Shown piece after piece: positions 20,963 through 29,460 of a DNA stretch of 32,063 nucleotides. The stretch covers positions 1 through 32,063 of the forward strand of contig JALSLW010000099.1 of NCBI GenBank assembly GCA_026988155.1, written 5' to 3'. The notes below the pieces were generated by a model. It did no database searches and had not been told where the DNA came from. It worked only from the letters and a program-made list of their open reading frames with translations. The DNA is from Methylomonas sp. Lineage in GTDB: Bacteria; Pseudomonadota; Gammaproteobacteria; Methylococcales; Methylomonadaceae. The translations under genes were made by a program, and so were the position numbers. Positions within the stretch are counted from its first letter, which is position 1. Every line of letters begins with the position of its first letter.

Positions 20963-21451
20963 ATGAGTGATAATAAATTTATTGAAGCCTATGACCACTT
21001 GATGGAACATTTATACGAAATAATGGACGATACCTTGCATTCTGTTTCAGATGCGATGGAACTGGCCAAAGAAAAAGTTAGCGAATTAGGCGGGCTGACT
21101 CAAGAAGAAATAAACGAAGTCTCTGACTTTTTAATGCGTGACATTGAACATGCGGCTGACTCTACACCTGCGGTCAGTGATAAAGACTCGTTAGCCGAAT
21201 GGTTTAAATTTGACGTTGAGCTAATAGAAAACTTTGCATTGGATGCCTTTTTAAGTCTTGCCGATAAAACGCGCATTGAATTGGCCAAGATTGAAAAGCA
21301 GGCGAATAAATACCATCCTTATAGAAGTGGTAATATTACAGGGCCCGGTACTTTTATTTGCGACCAATGCGGCAAGAAAATAGCATTTAAATCAACTAGC
21401 GAAATACCTGAATGCCCTGAATGTCATGCAAAAACTTTCACTCGCAGTTGA
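20963..21451 (+). CDS. ybeL: YbeL-like zinc-ribbon protein (DUF1451 family)
   Basis: The function of this family is not known to me. From the ATG at 20963 the 162-residue protein has a long acidic helical N-terminal part and a C-terminal zinc ribbon with paired cysteines, CDQCGKK and CPECHAK. The start is set by a strong AAGGAG ribosome binding site; an in-frame ATG seven codons upstream lacks one. It is divergent from leuS, as ybeL is in E. coli, which supports orthology. A sigma-70 promoter for the next gene overlaps its stop codon. Confidence 0.88.
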   Translation: MSDNKFIEAYDHLMEHLYEIMDDTLHSVSDAMELAKEKVSELGGLTQEEINEVSDFLMRDIEHAADSTPAVSDKDSLAEWFKFDVELIENFALDAFLSLADKTRIELAKIEKQANKYHPYRSGNITGPGTFICDQCGKKIAFKSTSEIPECPECHAKTFTRS

Positions 21452-21475
21452 TATTACTGCTTCAAGGCTTATAAT
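21448..21475 (+). promoter_or_regulatory. Sigma-70 promoter of the parA-like gene
   Basis: TTGATA (21448-21453) and a perfect TATAAT (21470-21475) are spaced by 16 bases. The -35 box overlaps the stop codon of the ybeL-like gene. Transcription would start near 21482, about 30 bases before the parA-like ATG, and a GAGGGA ribosome binding site follows. This suggests the ParA-like gene has its own housekeeping promoter. Confidence 0.65.
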
Positions 21476-21510
21476 GCAGTTTTATCTATCTCATTTCACG
21501 AGGGAATAAT

Positions 21511-22281
21511 ATGCGCAGGGTTATCTTCAACCAAAAAGGTGGGGTAGGCAAATCAACCATTACTTGTAACTTGGCTGCTATTAGCGCTGTAGAGGGTAAG
21601 CGAACCCTAGTGATCGATCTTGATATACAGGGAAATTCGACGCAATACCTGCTAGGCCATAAAATCACTGACCCTGATAAAACTATTGCTCATTTTTTTA
21701 AAGATTGCCTAGGCATCACTCTGTTTGGCGGTGGCAAGGAAGGACTAGATAGTGCAGTTCACGAAACGCCTTTCCCAAATTTATTTGTTTTGCCTAGCCA
21801 CCCGGAACTTGAGGCCTTGCAAAGCAGACTAGATTCGAAATATAAGATATTTAAACTCAGAGAAGCTCTAGACAAACTAGAAGGCTTTGATGCTATCTAT
21901 ATTGATACGCCGCCCATTCTCAATTTTTTTAGTCAGTCTGCATTAATTGCAGCAGATAAATGCTTAATCCCCTTTGATTGTGATTCATTTTCCAGAGATT
22001 CTTTATATACTTTAATGAATTCAATTGCTGAGGTAAAAGCAGATCATAATGAAAACCTTGAAATCGAAGGTATTGTGGTTAACCAATATCAAAAACAGGC
22101 GAATTTGCCACGACAGCTGGTCGAAGAATTGATTTCAGAAGAACTTCCTGTACTAGACACTAAGATTTCACCTTCGGTTAAAGTGCGGGAGTCTCATTCG
22201 GCATCGCAGCCTTTAGTTCATTATGCCCCTAATCATAAACTGACTGATGAGTACCGTGCTCTGTATGTTGAAATTCATTAG
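21511..22281 (+). CDS. ParA family ATPase, chromosomal orphan
   Basis: This is a deviant Walker ATPase of the ParA/Soj/MinD group. The 256-residue protein has the signature KGGVGKST at 9-16 with both lysines (K9 and K14), VIDLDIQGNSTQ at 34-45 (switch I region), Walker B IYIDTPP at 129-135, and FDCDSFSRDSLYTLM near 155-169. There is no N-terminal HTH, unlike plasmid ParA of type Ia. No parB-like gene or obvious parS set lies nearby. I recall a family of similar orphan ParA proteins across gammaproteobacteria, so a housekeeping positioning role is likelier than plasmid partition. Partner and cargo are unknown. Confidence 0.9.
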   Translation: MRRVIFNQKGGVGKSTITCNLAAISAVEGKRTLVIDLDIQGNSTQYLLGHKITDPDKTIAHFFKDCLGITLFGGGKEGLDSAVHETPFPNLFVLPSHPELEALQSRLDSKYKIFKLREALDKLEGFDAIYIDTPPILNFFSQSALIAADKCLIPFDCDSFSRDSLYTLMNSIAEVKADHNENLEIEGIVVNQYQKQANLPRQLVEELISEELPVLDTKISPSVKVRESHSASQPLVHYAPNHKLTDEYRALYVEIH

Positions 22282-22320
22282 CCATTTCGGTTAGTTAATG
22301 CCCGAGAAGGAGCAAAAATA

Positions 22321-22358
22321 AATGCATCCAGCTATCAAGCATTATTGCCGGATGCATT
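22321..22358. repeat. Inverted repeat between convergent genes
   Basis: AATGCATCC (22321-22329) and GGATGCATT (22350-22358) pair perfectly over 9 bases around a 20-base centre. It lies between the ends of the convergent parA-like and HD-GYP genes. GAGC at about 22311 and GCTC after the second arm could lengthen the stem across a bulge. No T run follows, so it is not a standard terminator; it may still stall or protect 3' ends. Confidence 0.5.
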
Positions 22359-22415
22359 GCTCTGAGTCGATTTAAAACTAAAAGGCTAAAAGAGCAGTGA
22401 CTTGCAGCTAGCCAC

Positions 22416-23687
22416 CTAACTAATCGCTAATTTATTATTGATCATCCCCATTTTATATAATAGATTCGTATCAAGATCATATTCTTCCGCTCTTGCTATT
22501 CGCTTTATTCTATATTTTTCACCGGTCTTGTCCGTATCGGTTTTCGCCAAATCAATTGGGTAGGCCTCAACCCGTATCTTCTTTTTATTTAGCAATATGA
22601 TAATTTTAGGTTTTAATTTTTTTGCCTGATTGACTTCTACAACAATAGCGACCTCACCGTTTGTCAGCTCTACAATACTGCCCGTTGGGTATATGCCTAG
22701 ACACTCTATAAACTTAATGACCAGAGCCGAGTCAAGCTGTGTACCGCTGTACTCTATCAGCAATTTAATTGCTTCCAAATGTGTCCGGCCTTTCCTATAG
22801 ACTCGATTGCTTACAATTGCATCATACATATCCGTAATTGTTACAATTCGTGTATAAGGATGAATGCATTCTTCCGTCAGCCCCCGCGGATAGCCTTTTC
22901 CATCCAGTCGTTCATGATGCCCATATGCAGCATCTATGGCACAGCCTGACATTCCACTGCTAGCCATCAATAGCTTCCAGCCTAAAGCTGTATGAGTCTT
23001 CATAACTTTTCGCTCTTCCGGATCAAACAGTCCTGGTTTATTGAGTATTTCCAGAGGGATTTTTATTTTCCCCATATCATGCATCATACCGCACAAGCCA
23101 AGCTCTTCAAGCTCTGGCTCAGATAGGTTAATATGTCGCCCCAATGCAATAGCAAAGACACAGACATTCATACTATGCTGTGAAGTATACTCATCTTTAT
23201 TCTTTAGCTGAGTCATCCACATTAGAGCATCTGGCGAGTTAATAACGCTTTGGACACATTGTGCTACGGCTTTTTTTGCAATTTCTGCATTAAGAGCTCT
23301 CCCCAAAGCAATCTCTTGCATAAAACTTTTTACCAAACTGGTGGTTTCATGATAAACCGATTCGGCATATTCAAATTCAGCATTAAAATTTATTTTTTGG
23401 ACAGGAGTTTCACGCCCCTCAAGCCAGCCCTTAGAAAAAACTGTATTTTTTTGTTTAAGCCGGGTATCTTTTTTTTGCTTTAGGGTATCGATGTAAACAA
23501 AGTCGCATTGAGCTTGCACTTCTTTTATTTCAGCTGCATTTTTCAGCTCAAACCCTTGAAACAGAAAAGACGTTTCCAGCCAGGGACGATCAAGTTTCGA
23601 CACATACATGCCCACTTTCAATTCCTGGACATCAATTCGGGTCAACTCTGTCGAAGAACTTAAAAAAATATTGTTATCATTAATCAA
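22416..23687 (-). CDS. HD-GYP domain c-di-GMP phosphodiesterase with DUF3391-type N-terminus
   Basis: HD-GYP enzymes break down the second messenger cyclic di-GMP. The 423-residue protein opens with a VQELKVGMYVSKLDRPWLETSFLFQGF segment (19-45), the typical start of the DUF3391 domain. The HD-GYP domain spans about 150-350. Metal-binding residues are visible: H171, H203 and D204 in MMHDMGK, H232, and H257-H258 in GHHERLDGKGYPRGL, with GYP at 265-267. The motif set is complete, so an active enzyme is likely. It has no membrane segment. It follows lnt by 14 bases, suggesting co-transcription, and a PilZ gene lies beyond lnt. Confidence 0.92.
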   Translation of the reverse strand: MINDNNIFLSSSTELTRIDVQELKVGMYVSKLDRPWLETSFLFQGFELKNAAEIKEVQAQCDFVYIDTLKQKKDTRLKQKNTVFSKGWLEGRETPVQKINFNAEFEYAESVYHETTSLVKSFMQEIALGRALNAEIAKKAVAQCVQSVINSPDALMWMTQLKNKDEYTSQHSMNVCVFAIALGRHINLSEPELEELGLCGMMHDMGKIKIPLEILNKPGLFDPEERKVMKTHTALGWKLLMASSGMSGCAIDAAYGHHERLDGKGYPRGLTEECIHPYTRIVTITDMYDAIVSNRVYRKGRTHLEAIKLLIEYSGTQLDSALVIKFIECLGIYPTGSIVELTNGEVAIVVEVNQAKKLKPKIIILLNKKKIRVEAYPIDLAKTDTDKTGEKYRIKRIARAEEYDLDTNLLYKMGMINNKLAIS

Positions 23688-23701
23688 AATCTTACCTAAC
23701 T

Positions 23702-25195
23702 TTATATCTCGCGCTTATTTGTAAAAATATAAAGCAAAAAAACCAATAAAACCAGCATTATAATAACAATTCTATCTCCCAATTTTGCATAGGGGGTCAT
23801 CCCTCCCATAGGTAAAATATTTCCTGTTAAAACAGTCTGTTTAAATAAAGGAGCTTTGGCAACAATTGTACCATCAGGCGCGACAATTGCCGTCACCCCC
23901 GTATTTGTAGCTCTCAGCAAATAGCGCCCTGTTTCCAACGTCCGCATTTGTGCAATTTGCATATGCTGATGCGGTTCAATTGAATTTCCAAACCATGCGT
24001 CATTTGTGACATTGACTAAAAAAGCAGCGTCGGGCATCCCTCTTATTGCTTCTTCGCCAAAAGCATCTTCATAGCAAATTGAGGTAGAAAAAGGGTATCC
24101 TCCAGCTTCTAGCAGAACCTGATCATCCCCGCCCGGGGTAAAGTTCCCTAAACGTATATTCAATGAACCTAAAATAAAACCTGACAATGGCTGCAGGGGC
24201 AGGTATTCTCCGAAAGGCAGCAAATGATTTTTATTGTATCGCCCTTCATTTTCCCCCAAAGTTAAAACTGCATTAAAATACTCATCAGCTTCGCCTCTGG
24301 CAGGCAAACTGACAATTAAATCTGTATTTTTTTCCTTGGCTTTTGCAGAAAGAGGATCAAGATAAAAAGTTTTTACTTGGGATAAGTAGGCAGGAATGGC
24401 TGTTTCAGGCCAGATGACTATGTCAGAACTCCAGTGCTGCTCAGTTAATTCCTGATAGCTTAATAAGGTTTTTACTCTATTTTCAGGCAGCCACTTTTGG
24501 TCTTGTGGCACATTCCCCTGAATAAGGGCCACCTGAATAGGCTCCCCTATAGCGTCAGTCCATTTAACTGTGCTTAAATAGCCTCCCATGCTCCATAGCA
24601 ATAAAAGCACAATAAGTGCCCAATTATATTTAATCGTTCTATTAATTGCAGAAATAATAATCGATGCAGTTAACCCCAACAAAAACCCTGTACCGTATAC
24701 CCCAACAATGGGCACAAAGCCTTGCAAAGGTGTTTCTAGCTGGGTATAGGCAATTTGTAGCCAGGGAAAACCATTGAGAAACCAATAGCCTCTGTAGTAC
24801 TCGACAAAAATCCAGACAAAGGGAAAGAACCAGACAACTCGGGCTTTATGCTTTTTGCCTGATAGGCTAACTGAAAGATAGGCCGTAAATGCGGGGAATA
24901 GAGACCAGAAACATACAACGGCAAAAGTTAGCAGAGCCGCACCTAAAACAGGTGCACCTCCATAATCATGAATACTGATATATACCCAGGAAATTCCACT
25001 TCCAAATAACCCCACTCCAAATAGATAGCCTCGAAAAGCCGCACGACCGGGAGAACAGTTTAGCCAGGCCAAAAAGATAAGGACTAATGAAACAACAGCT
25101 AAAAATGAATAATTAAAAGGGGCAAATGCCAAGGTTAGGAACAGGCCTGCTAAAGGGGAAATCAGCTCCCATCGCCATTTCGATAAAAAAATCAT
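23702..25195 (-). CDS. lnt: Apolipoprotein N-acyltransferase
   Basis: Lnt adds the third acyl chain to the N-terminal cysteine of lipoproteins at the outer face of the inner membrane. The 497-residue protein has about six membrane segments in residues 10-205, a nitrilase-like periplasmic domain at about 220-460, and a last membrane helix near 470-490. The catalytic triad is visible: Glu264 in IWPETAIP, Lys322 in RYNKNHLLPFGEY and Cys374 in TSICYEDAF. Length is typical. In many bacteria corC precedes lnt, but here it does not. Several lipoproteins in this window (BamB, LptE, PilF, the transglycosylase-like protein) would be substrates. Confidence 0.97.
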   Translation of the reverse strand: MIFLSKWRWELISPLAGLFLTLAFAPFNYSFLAVVSLVLIFLAWLNCSPGRAAFRGYLFGVGLFGSGISWVYISIHDYGGAPVLGAALLTFAVVCFWSLFPAFTAYLSVSLSGKKHKARVVWFFPFVWIFVEYYRGYWFLNGFPWLQIAYTQLETPLQGFVPIVGVYGTGFLLGLTASIIISAINRTIKYNWALIVLLLLWSMGGYLSTVKWTDAIGEPIQVALIQGNVPQDQKWLPENRVKTLLSYQELTEQHWSSDIVIWPETAIPAYLSQVKTFYLDPLSAKAKEKNTDLIVSLPARGEADEYFNAVLTLGENEGRYNKNHLLPFGEYLPLQPLSGFILGSLNIRLGNFTPGGDDQVLLEAGGYPFSTSICYEDAFGEEAIRGMPDAAFLVNVTNDAWFGNSIEPHQHMQIAQMRTLETGRYLLRATNTGVTAIVAPDGTIVAKAPLFKQTVLTGNILPMGGMTPYAKLGDRIVIIMLVLLVFLLYIFTNKREI

Positions 25196-25269
25196 CTTTA
25201 GCTCATATATTTATAAAAGTGAGTTTCTATTATATAGCCAGCTCCTAATAGTCTTTTAACAATCTCATA

Positions 25270-25297
25270 AAAATAAACTATTTAAAAGCTCAGTCAA
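25270..25297 (-). promoter_or_regulatory. Candidate lnt promoter
   Basis: On the minus strand TTGACT (25292-25297) and TATTTT (25270-25275) are spaced by 16 bases, about 75 bases upstream of the lnt start. The -35 box is good, the -10 box mediocre. It would serve lnt and the HD-GYP gene. The rest of the 200-base gap shows nothing else clear. Confidence 0.4.
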
Positions 25298-25396
25298 AAA
25301 GACTAATGCTAGATGATGAAACAGATGAAACGCTGTTCTTACTTCTATGCCCCCTAATTGCCTTCATAACTAATAGCTCCTCACCTCTATCACTCG

Positions 25397-26008
25397 TTAT
25401 AAAAACCGAGGAACCCCTTTTATATGTTCTTGCGCCATAAATACATACCGTAACCCCATTAGAGTAGAGCCATCATCTTCATGTTCAACCCACATAACTT
25501 CTATCTCCCCCTTCAAGTCAAGCTGCTGAAAATCAAACGTGGTTAGCATTCCCTCTTTAATATCAACCTTTTCTTTTAAATGAATCATCAGTCCATCTAC
25601 CGATACATTATGAGTTAAAAACACGTAAGTTTTATTATTTAAAATAATTTCACCTGGAGCCGTTAATGATTTTCTATAAGCTTTCCGCTTATACAGCAGG
25701 TTGCTCACATCATAAGACAGGTTTCTAAATTCAAGAGCAAAATAGATAAGACCATCAACCTTCTCCGCACGAACAACATCAGCTTCACCTGCAACACGCA
25801 TTTCTGGCAAATAAAGATCAATAGTTGCCGAAGGCTCCAGAGCATGAAACAGTTCATCTACTTCAGTAATAATTTTATTAGCATCTAATTCGGCTAATAA
25901 CCCGGTAATAGATAAATTTTTTACCGTAATTTCCAATTCCTCATCTGCGATATAAATGAGTCCATGCGAGCTAAGGCTTTTACGATAAAATCTTTTTTCT
26001 TCAGACAT
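25397..26008 (-). CDS. Tandem PilZ domain protein
   Basis: PilZ domains bind cyclic di-GMP and pass the signal to partner proteins. From the ATG at 26008 the 203-residue protein holds two PilZ-like units. The second has a full motif, R108xxxR112 (RKAYR) and N134xSxxG139 (NVSVDG). The first has NLSITG (31-36) but an altered arginine motif (KRFYR, 5-9), so it may bind weakly or not at all. An in-frame ATG at 26080 would add 24 residues without a PilZ feature; the shorter start is preferred, although its ribosome binding site is only AGAAG-like. It is divergent from a transglycosylase-like lipoprotein and two genes away from an HD-GYP enzyme. Confidence 0.85.
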   Translation of the reverse strand: MSEEKRFYRKSLSSHGLIYIADEELEITVKNLSITGLLAELDANKIITEVDELFHALEPSATIDLYLPEMRVAGEADVVRAEKVDGLIYFALEFRNLSYDVSNLLYKRKAYRKSLTAPGEIILNNKTYVFLTHNVSVDGLMIHLKEKVDIKEGMLTTFDFQQLDLKGEIEVMWVEHEDDGSTLMGLRYVFMAQEHIKGVPRFL

Positions 26009-26086
26009 TTCATTTTCTTCTAAAATAGTGACATGGTTCAAAGTATAGTTAATTATTATGGTTATTCCATCCTTTAGCATTTTTTT

Positions 26087-26689
26087 ATGAAAAAAAAATT
26101 TTTTTACCTTGGTCTAATATTCTGTTTATCATCCTGTACAGCTACAGCTCCAAAAAATCCCAACAATATATGTTCAATTTTCAGAGAAAAGAACGATTGG
26201 TACGATGTGACAAAAGAATCCTATGAAAAATGGGGCATTCCCATTCACATTAATATGGCGATAATGTATCAGGAATCACGGTTTGTAGCCGATGCGCAAC
26301 CGCCTCGCACCCGCCTATTAGGCATAATACCCTGGTTTAGACCTAGTAGTGCCTACGGCTATGCACAAGCTATTGATGGCACATGGAACAGCTACCTAAT
26401 GAATGCCGGAACCTGGGGTGCAGATAGAGATGACTTTTCTGATTCCATTGACTTTATTGGCTGGTATTGCGCTACCAGTCATCGCAAACTGGGCATTTCT
26501 AAATGGGATGCAAAAAAACTTTATCTAGCCTATCATGAAGGCCACAGTGGCTATAAACGGAAAACCTATTTAAAAAAACGCTGGCTTTTAAGAACAGCTA
26601 AAAAAGTTGCTAAAAAATCTCAGCAATTTAATGCCCAGTTATCTGCCTGCAAAGAGGAATTAGAAAGCACATCCTGGTTTTTTTGGTAA
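26087..26689 (+). CDS. Lytic transglycosylase-like (SLT) lipoprotein
   Basis: The protein probably cuts peptidoglycan glycan strands. The 200 residues begin with MKKKFFYLGLIFCLSSC, a lipoprotein signal with Cys17 as the lipidated residue. Residues 55-155 match the lysozyme-like SLT fold: the catalytic glutamate Glu63 in MYQESRF, SSAYGYAQAIDGTW near 87-100, and AYHEGHSGY at 148-156. The C-terminus is basic and helical. A TRLLGIIPWFRPSS insertion sits between the catalytic motif and the YGYAQ motif. It is followed by a periplasmic FKBP gene 38 bases downstream on the same strand. Substrate and partners are not visible. Confidence 0.85.
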   Translation: MKKKFFYLGLIFCLSSCTATAPKNPNNICSIFREKNDWYDVTKESYEKWGIPIHINMAIMYQESRFVADAQPPRTRLLGIIPWFRPSSAYGYAQAIDGTWNSYLMNAGTWGADRDDFSDSIDFIGWYCATSHRKLGISKWDAKKLYLAYHEGHSGYKRKTYLKKRWLLRTAKKVAKKSQQFNAQLSACKEELESTSWFFW

Positions 26690-26727
26690 ACTATGTCTCT
26701 CAATCACTAATAACAACGGAATATTTA

Positions 26728-27195
26728 ATGAAAAACCCAGTTATTGTCATTCTATCCGCTATTTTAATAGGAATCACTATGTTCTCTATGGCAAACGCCA
26801 CTTCACCAGAAGAAAATAAAGCGGCAGGAGAAGCCTTTCTTGCTGAAAATACTAAAAAAGAAAATATTGTAACCACAGCAAGTGGCCTGCAATATGAAAT
26901 TCTTGTTAAAGGCGAAGGTCCTTCCCCATCTGCAACAACAAATGTTACTGTGCATTATAAAGGCACCACGCTGGATGGCAAAGAGTTTGACAGTTCATAC
27001 AGTCGCAATGAACCAGCCACTTTCCCATTAAACAGAGTGATCGCAGGCTGGACAGAAGGTCTGCAATTAATGAATGTCGGTGCCAAATACCGTTTTTTCA
27101 TTCCCTCTGAACTTGCTTATGGTCAACGTGGCGCAGGGGCAGATATTGGTCCAAACGAGGCCCTTATTTTTGAAGTTGAACTGCTAAGCTTCTAA
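26728..27195 (+). CDS. FKBP-type peptidyl-prolyl isomerase, exported
   Basis: FKBP isomerases speed cis-trans rotation at prolyl bonds during folding. From the ATG at 26728 the 155-residue protein has a signal peptide ending near ANA (residue 24), a short charged linker and one FKBP domain at about 45-155. Visible landmarks are VTVHYKGTTLDGKEFDSSY, VIAGWTEGLQLMNVGAKYRFFIPSELAYG and the terminal ALIFEVELL. The lack of the dimerisation domain found in FkpA/Mip suggests a monomeric form. A GTG at 26683 would extend the frame into the preceding gene without a ribosome binding site, so it is rejected. A strong terminator follows. Confidence 0.93.
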   Translation: MKNPVIVILSAILIGITMFSMANATSPEENKAAGEAFLAENTKKENIVTTASGLQYEILVKGEGPSPSATTNVTVHYKGTTLDGKEFDSSYSRNEPATFPLNRVIAGWTEGLQLMNVGAKYRFFIPSELAYGQRGAGADIGPNEALIFEVELLSF

Positions 27196-27222
27196 GCAAT
27201 AACCTCCTCTTAGGCATCAATT

Positions 27223-27252
27223 AAGCCTTGCTTAAGCAAGGCTTTTTTATTT
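27223..27252 (+). terminator. Rho-independent terminator of the FKBP gene
   Basis: AAGCCTTGC and GCAAGGCTT form a perfect 9-bp stem around TTAA (27223-27244), followed by TTTTATTT. It lies about 27 bases after the FKBP stop codon. It ends only six bases before the rlmKL start codon, which leaves rlmKL almost no room for a leader downstream of it. Confidence 0.92.
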
Positions 27253-27258
27253 GAAAAC

Positions 27259-29460
27259 ATGACAAAATATCAGCTTTTTGCAACAACTCCCAAGGCAATG
27301 GAAGACATTCTTGCCAATGAATTAAAACTGCTGGGCGCAGAGAATGTTCAGGCAAAAATGGCTGGCGTGGCTTTTCAAGGCAACCTTGAAATGGCCTATA
27401 GAGCATGTCTTTGGTCAAGAACTGCAAATCGTATTTTGCTTCCTTTAAAATCCTTTGAAGTTAACTCAAAAGAAGATCTGTATGAAGCTGTAAAAAAAAT
27501 CAATTGGTTTGAGCACTTTAAACCCGATGAAACTTTTGCTGTTTCTTTCAGTTCGAAAAATTCTGAAGCAATAAATAATACACACTTCGGAGCATTGGTC
27601 GTAAAAGATGCTATCGTTGACCAAATGCGGGCTAAATTTCAAAAACGACCTAATATTGATCTTAATCGCCCCACCATCAAGATCAATGTATATTTAAACA
27701 ACAACAATGCACAATTAAGCTTGGACCTTTCTGGTGAAAGCTTACACAGACGGGGCTACAGAGCTGCCAATGTACAGGCCCCCATTAAAGAAAACTTAGC
27801 GGCTGCGATGCTGTTACGAAGCGACTGGCCTGAAATTGCAAAACGGGGGGGCTCACTTATTGACCCAATGTGTGGCTCTGGTACTTTATTATTAGAAGGG
27901 GCTTTAATTGCAGCAGATTATGCACCAGGGTTAATGAGAGACTACTATGGTTTTCTTGGCTGGAAAAAGCATGACGAAGAATGCTGGCAAAAACTTCTCA
28001 CTGAAGCTGAAGACCGCAAGACAACTGGACTTCAAAACATGCCTATCATTGCAGGTTTTGACCAAAGTCGCCGCACTGTAGCCACTGCGATTCAACACAC
28101 CGAAAATGCAGGGTTTCAGAATAAAATACATGTAGAAAAAAGAGATATTTCTGATGCAGAGCCAGCAATTAGCTGGAAACCAGGCCTGGTAATCTGCAAC
28201 CCTCCCTACGGTGAACGGTTAGGAGATGAGGAGAAAACATCTCAACTGTACCTGCAATTTGGCGAAATATTAAAATCCCGCTTCCAAGGCTGGAAAGCTT
28301 CACTCATTATTAGTAACCCAGAAATGGGCTTTCGTTTAGGCATTCGCTCACAAAAACCGGTCACGCTTTTCAATGGTGCTTTGGAATGCAAATTATTGCG
28401 ATTAAATATAGAGGAAAACTCATTCTTCATACCTAAAGCAAAATCACAGCAGGAACGTATAGAACGTGTCACTAAAGAATTAAATTCTGAGACTGACCCT
28501 GCACATACTGCTGAAATGTTTGCTAACCGACTGAAAAAAAATCTGAAGAAAATGTCTAAATGGGCAAAACAGAAAAACATCAGCTGTTATCGTCTATATG
28601 ATGCCGATTTACCTGAATACTCCGTTGCAGTTGATATTTACCAAGGTGATAACCTTTGGGTAAATGTACAAGAGTATGAAGCACCTAAAACCATTGCTGC
28701 CCACAAGGCAAATGAACGTCTTGCAGGCATCTTGGCAGAAATACCTCGAATACTTAATATTGATAAGTCACAAGTCTTTCTAAAAATTCGCCGCAAACAA
28801 AAAAAAACCGAACAATATGAAAAACAGGCAAATACAGAAAGATTTTATACTATTGAAGAAAATAATTGTAAATTTGCAATCAATTTTGAAGACTATTTAG
28901 ATACAGGAATATTTCTTGACCACCGCCCTATTCGCCTCAAAATCCAGCAGCAGGCTAAAAACAAGAACTTTTTAAACCTGTTTGCATATACTGCAACGGC
29001 CTCTATACATGCAGCCATAGGCGGTGCTCTATCCACTACCAGCATTAATTCATCTAATACTTATTTAGATTGGGCAAAAAAGAATTTTGATTTAAATAAT
29101 CTAAAAGGCAATGACAGACATATTCGCGCAGACTCTTCAATTTGGCTTGAAGAAGAGCGTAAAAAAGATAACCCATCACAATATGATTTAATTTTTCTAG
29201 ACCCGCCTACATTTTCAAATTCAAAAAGGATGGATAATGTATTTGATGTCCAGCGGGATCATGCGACCTTAATAAATAATGCCTTAGCTTTATTGACAAG
29301 TAGCGGTACATTGTACTTTTCTACCAACTTTAAACGCTTCAAGCTTGATGAAATGGCTATTATCAACGCAAATATTAAAAATATCTCGTCATCCACGATA
29401 CCGGCAGATTTTTCAAGAAGCCCAAAAATCCATTATTGCTGGAAAATTACCCATAAATGA
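27259..29460 (+). CDS. rlmL: Bifunctional 23S rRNA methyltransferase RlmKL
   Basis: RlmKL modifies two guanines of 23S rRNA (m2G2445 by the RlmL half, m7G2069 by the RlmK half). The 733-residue protein begins with a THUMP domain (to about 160). The RlmL methyltransferase follows, with DPMCGSGTLLLEGAL from 202 and the catalytic NPPYGER at 314-320. The RlmK Rossmann methyltransferase comes last, with NLFAYTATASIHAA near 573-586 and DPPTF at 648-652. The length shows that both halves are fused and intact, as in most gammaproteobacteria. The ATG has no strong ribosome binding site and stands just after the FKBP terminator. Its last bases overlap acyP through ATGA. Confidence 0.96.
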   Translation: MTKYQLFATTPKAMEDILANELKLLGAENVQAKMAGVAFQGNLEMAYRACLWSRTANRILLPLKSFEVNSKEDLYEAVKKINWFEHFKPDETFAVSFSSKNSEAINNTHFGALVVKDAIVDQMRAKFQKRPNIDLNRPTIKINVYLNNNNAQLSLDLSGESLHRRGYRAANVQAPIKENLAAAMLLRSDWPEIAKRGGSLIDPMCGSGTLLLEGALIAADYAPGLMRDYYGFLGWKKHDEECWQKLLTEAEDRKTTGLQNMPIIAGFDQSRRTVATAIQHTENAGFQNKIHVEKRDISDAEPAISWKPGLVICNPPYGERLGDEEKTSQLYLQFGEILKSRFQGWKASLIISNPEMGFRLGIRSQKPVTLFNGALECKLLRLNIEENSFFIPKAKSQQERIERVTKELNSETDPAHTAEMFANRLKKNLKKMSKWAKQKNISCYRLYDADLPEYSVAVDIYQGDNLWVNVQEYEAPKTIAAHKANERLAGILAEIPRILNIDKSQVFLKIRRKQKKTEQYEKQANTERFYTIEENNCKFAINFEDYLDTGIFLDHRPIRLKIQQQAKNKNFLNLFAYTATASIHAAIGGALSTTSINSSNTYLDWAKKNFDLNNLKGNDRHIRADSSIWLEEERKKDNPSQYDLIFLDPPTFSNSKRMDNVFDVQRDHATLINNALALLTSSGTLYFSTNFKRFKLDEMAIINANIKNISSSTIPADFSRSPKIHYCWKITHK

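Noticed and set aside
26683-26727. A longer start for the FKBP gene within the preceding gene's end
   Set aside because: The GTG start overlaps the previous gene and puts residues before a clean signal peptide; the ATG at 26728 has a GGA site.
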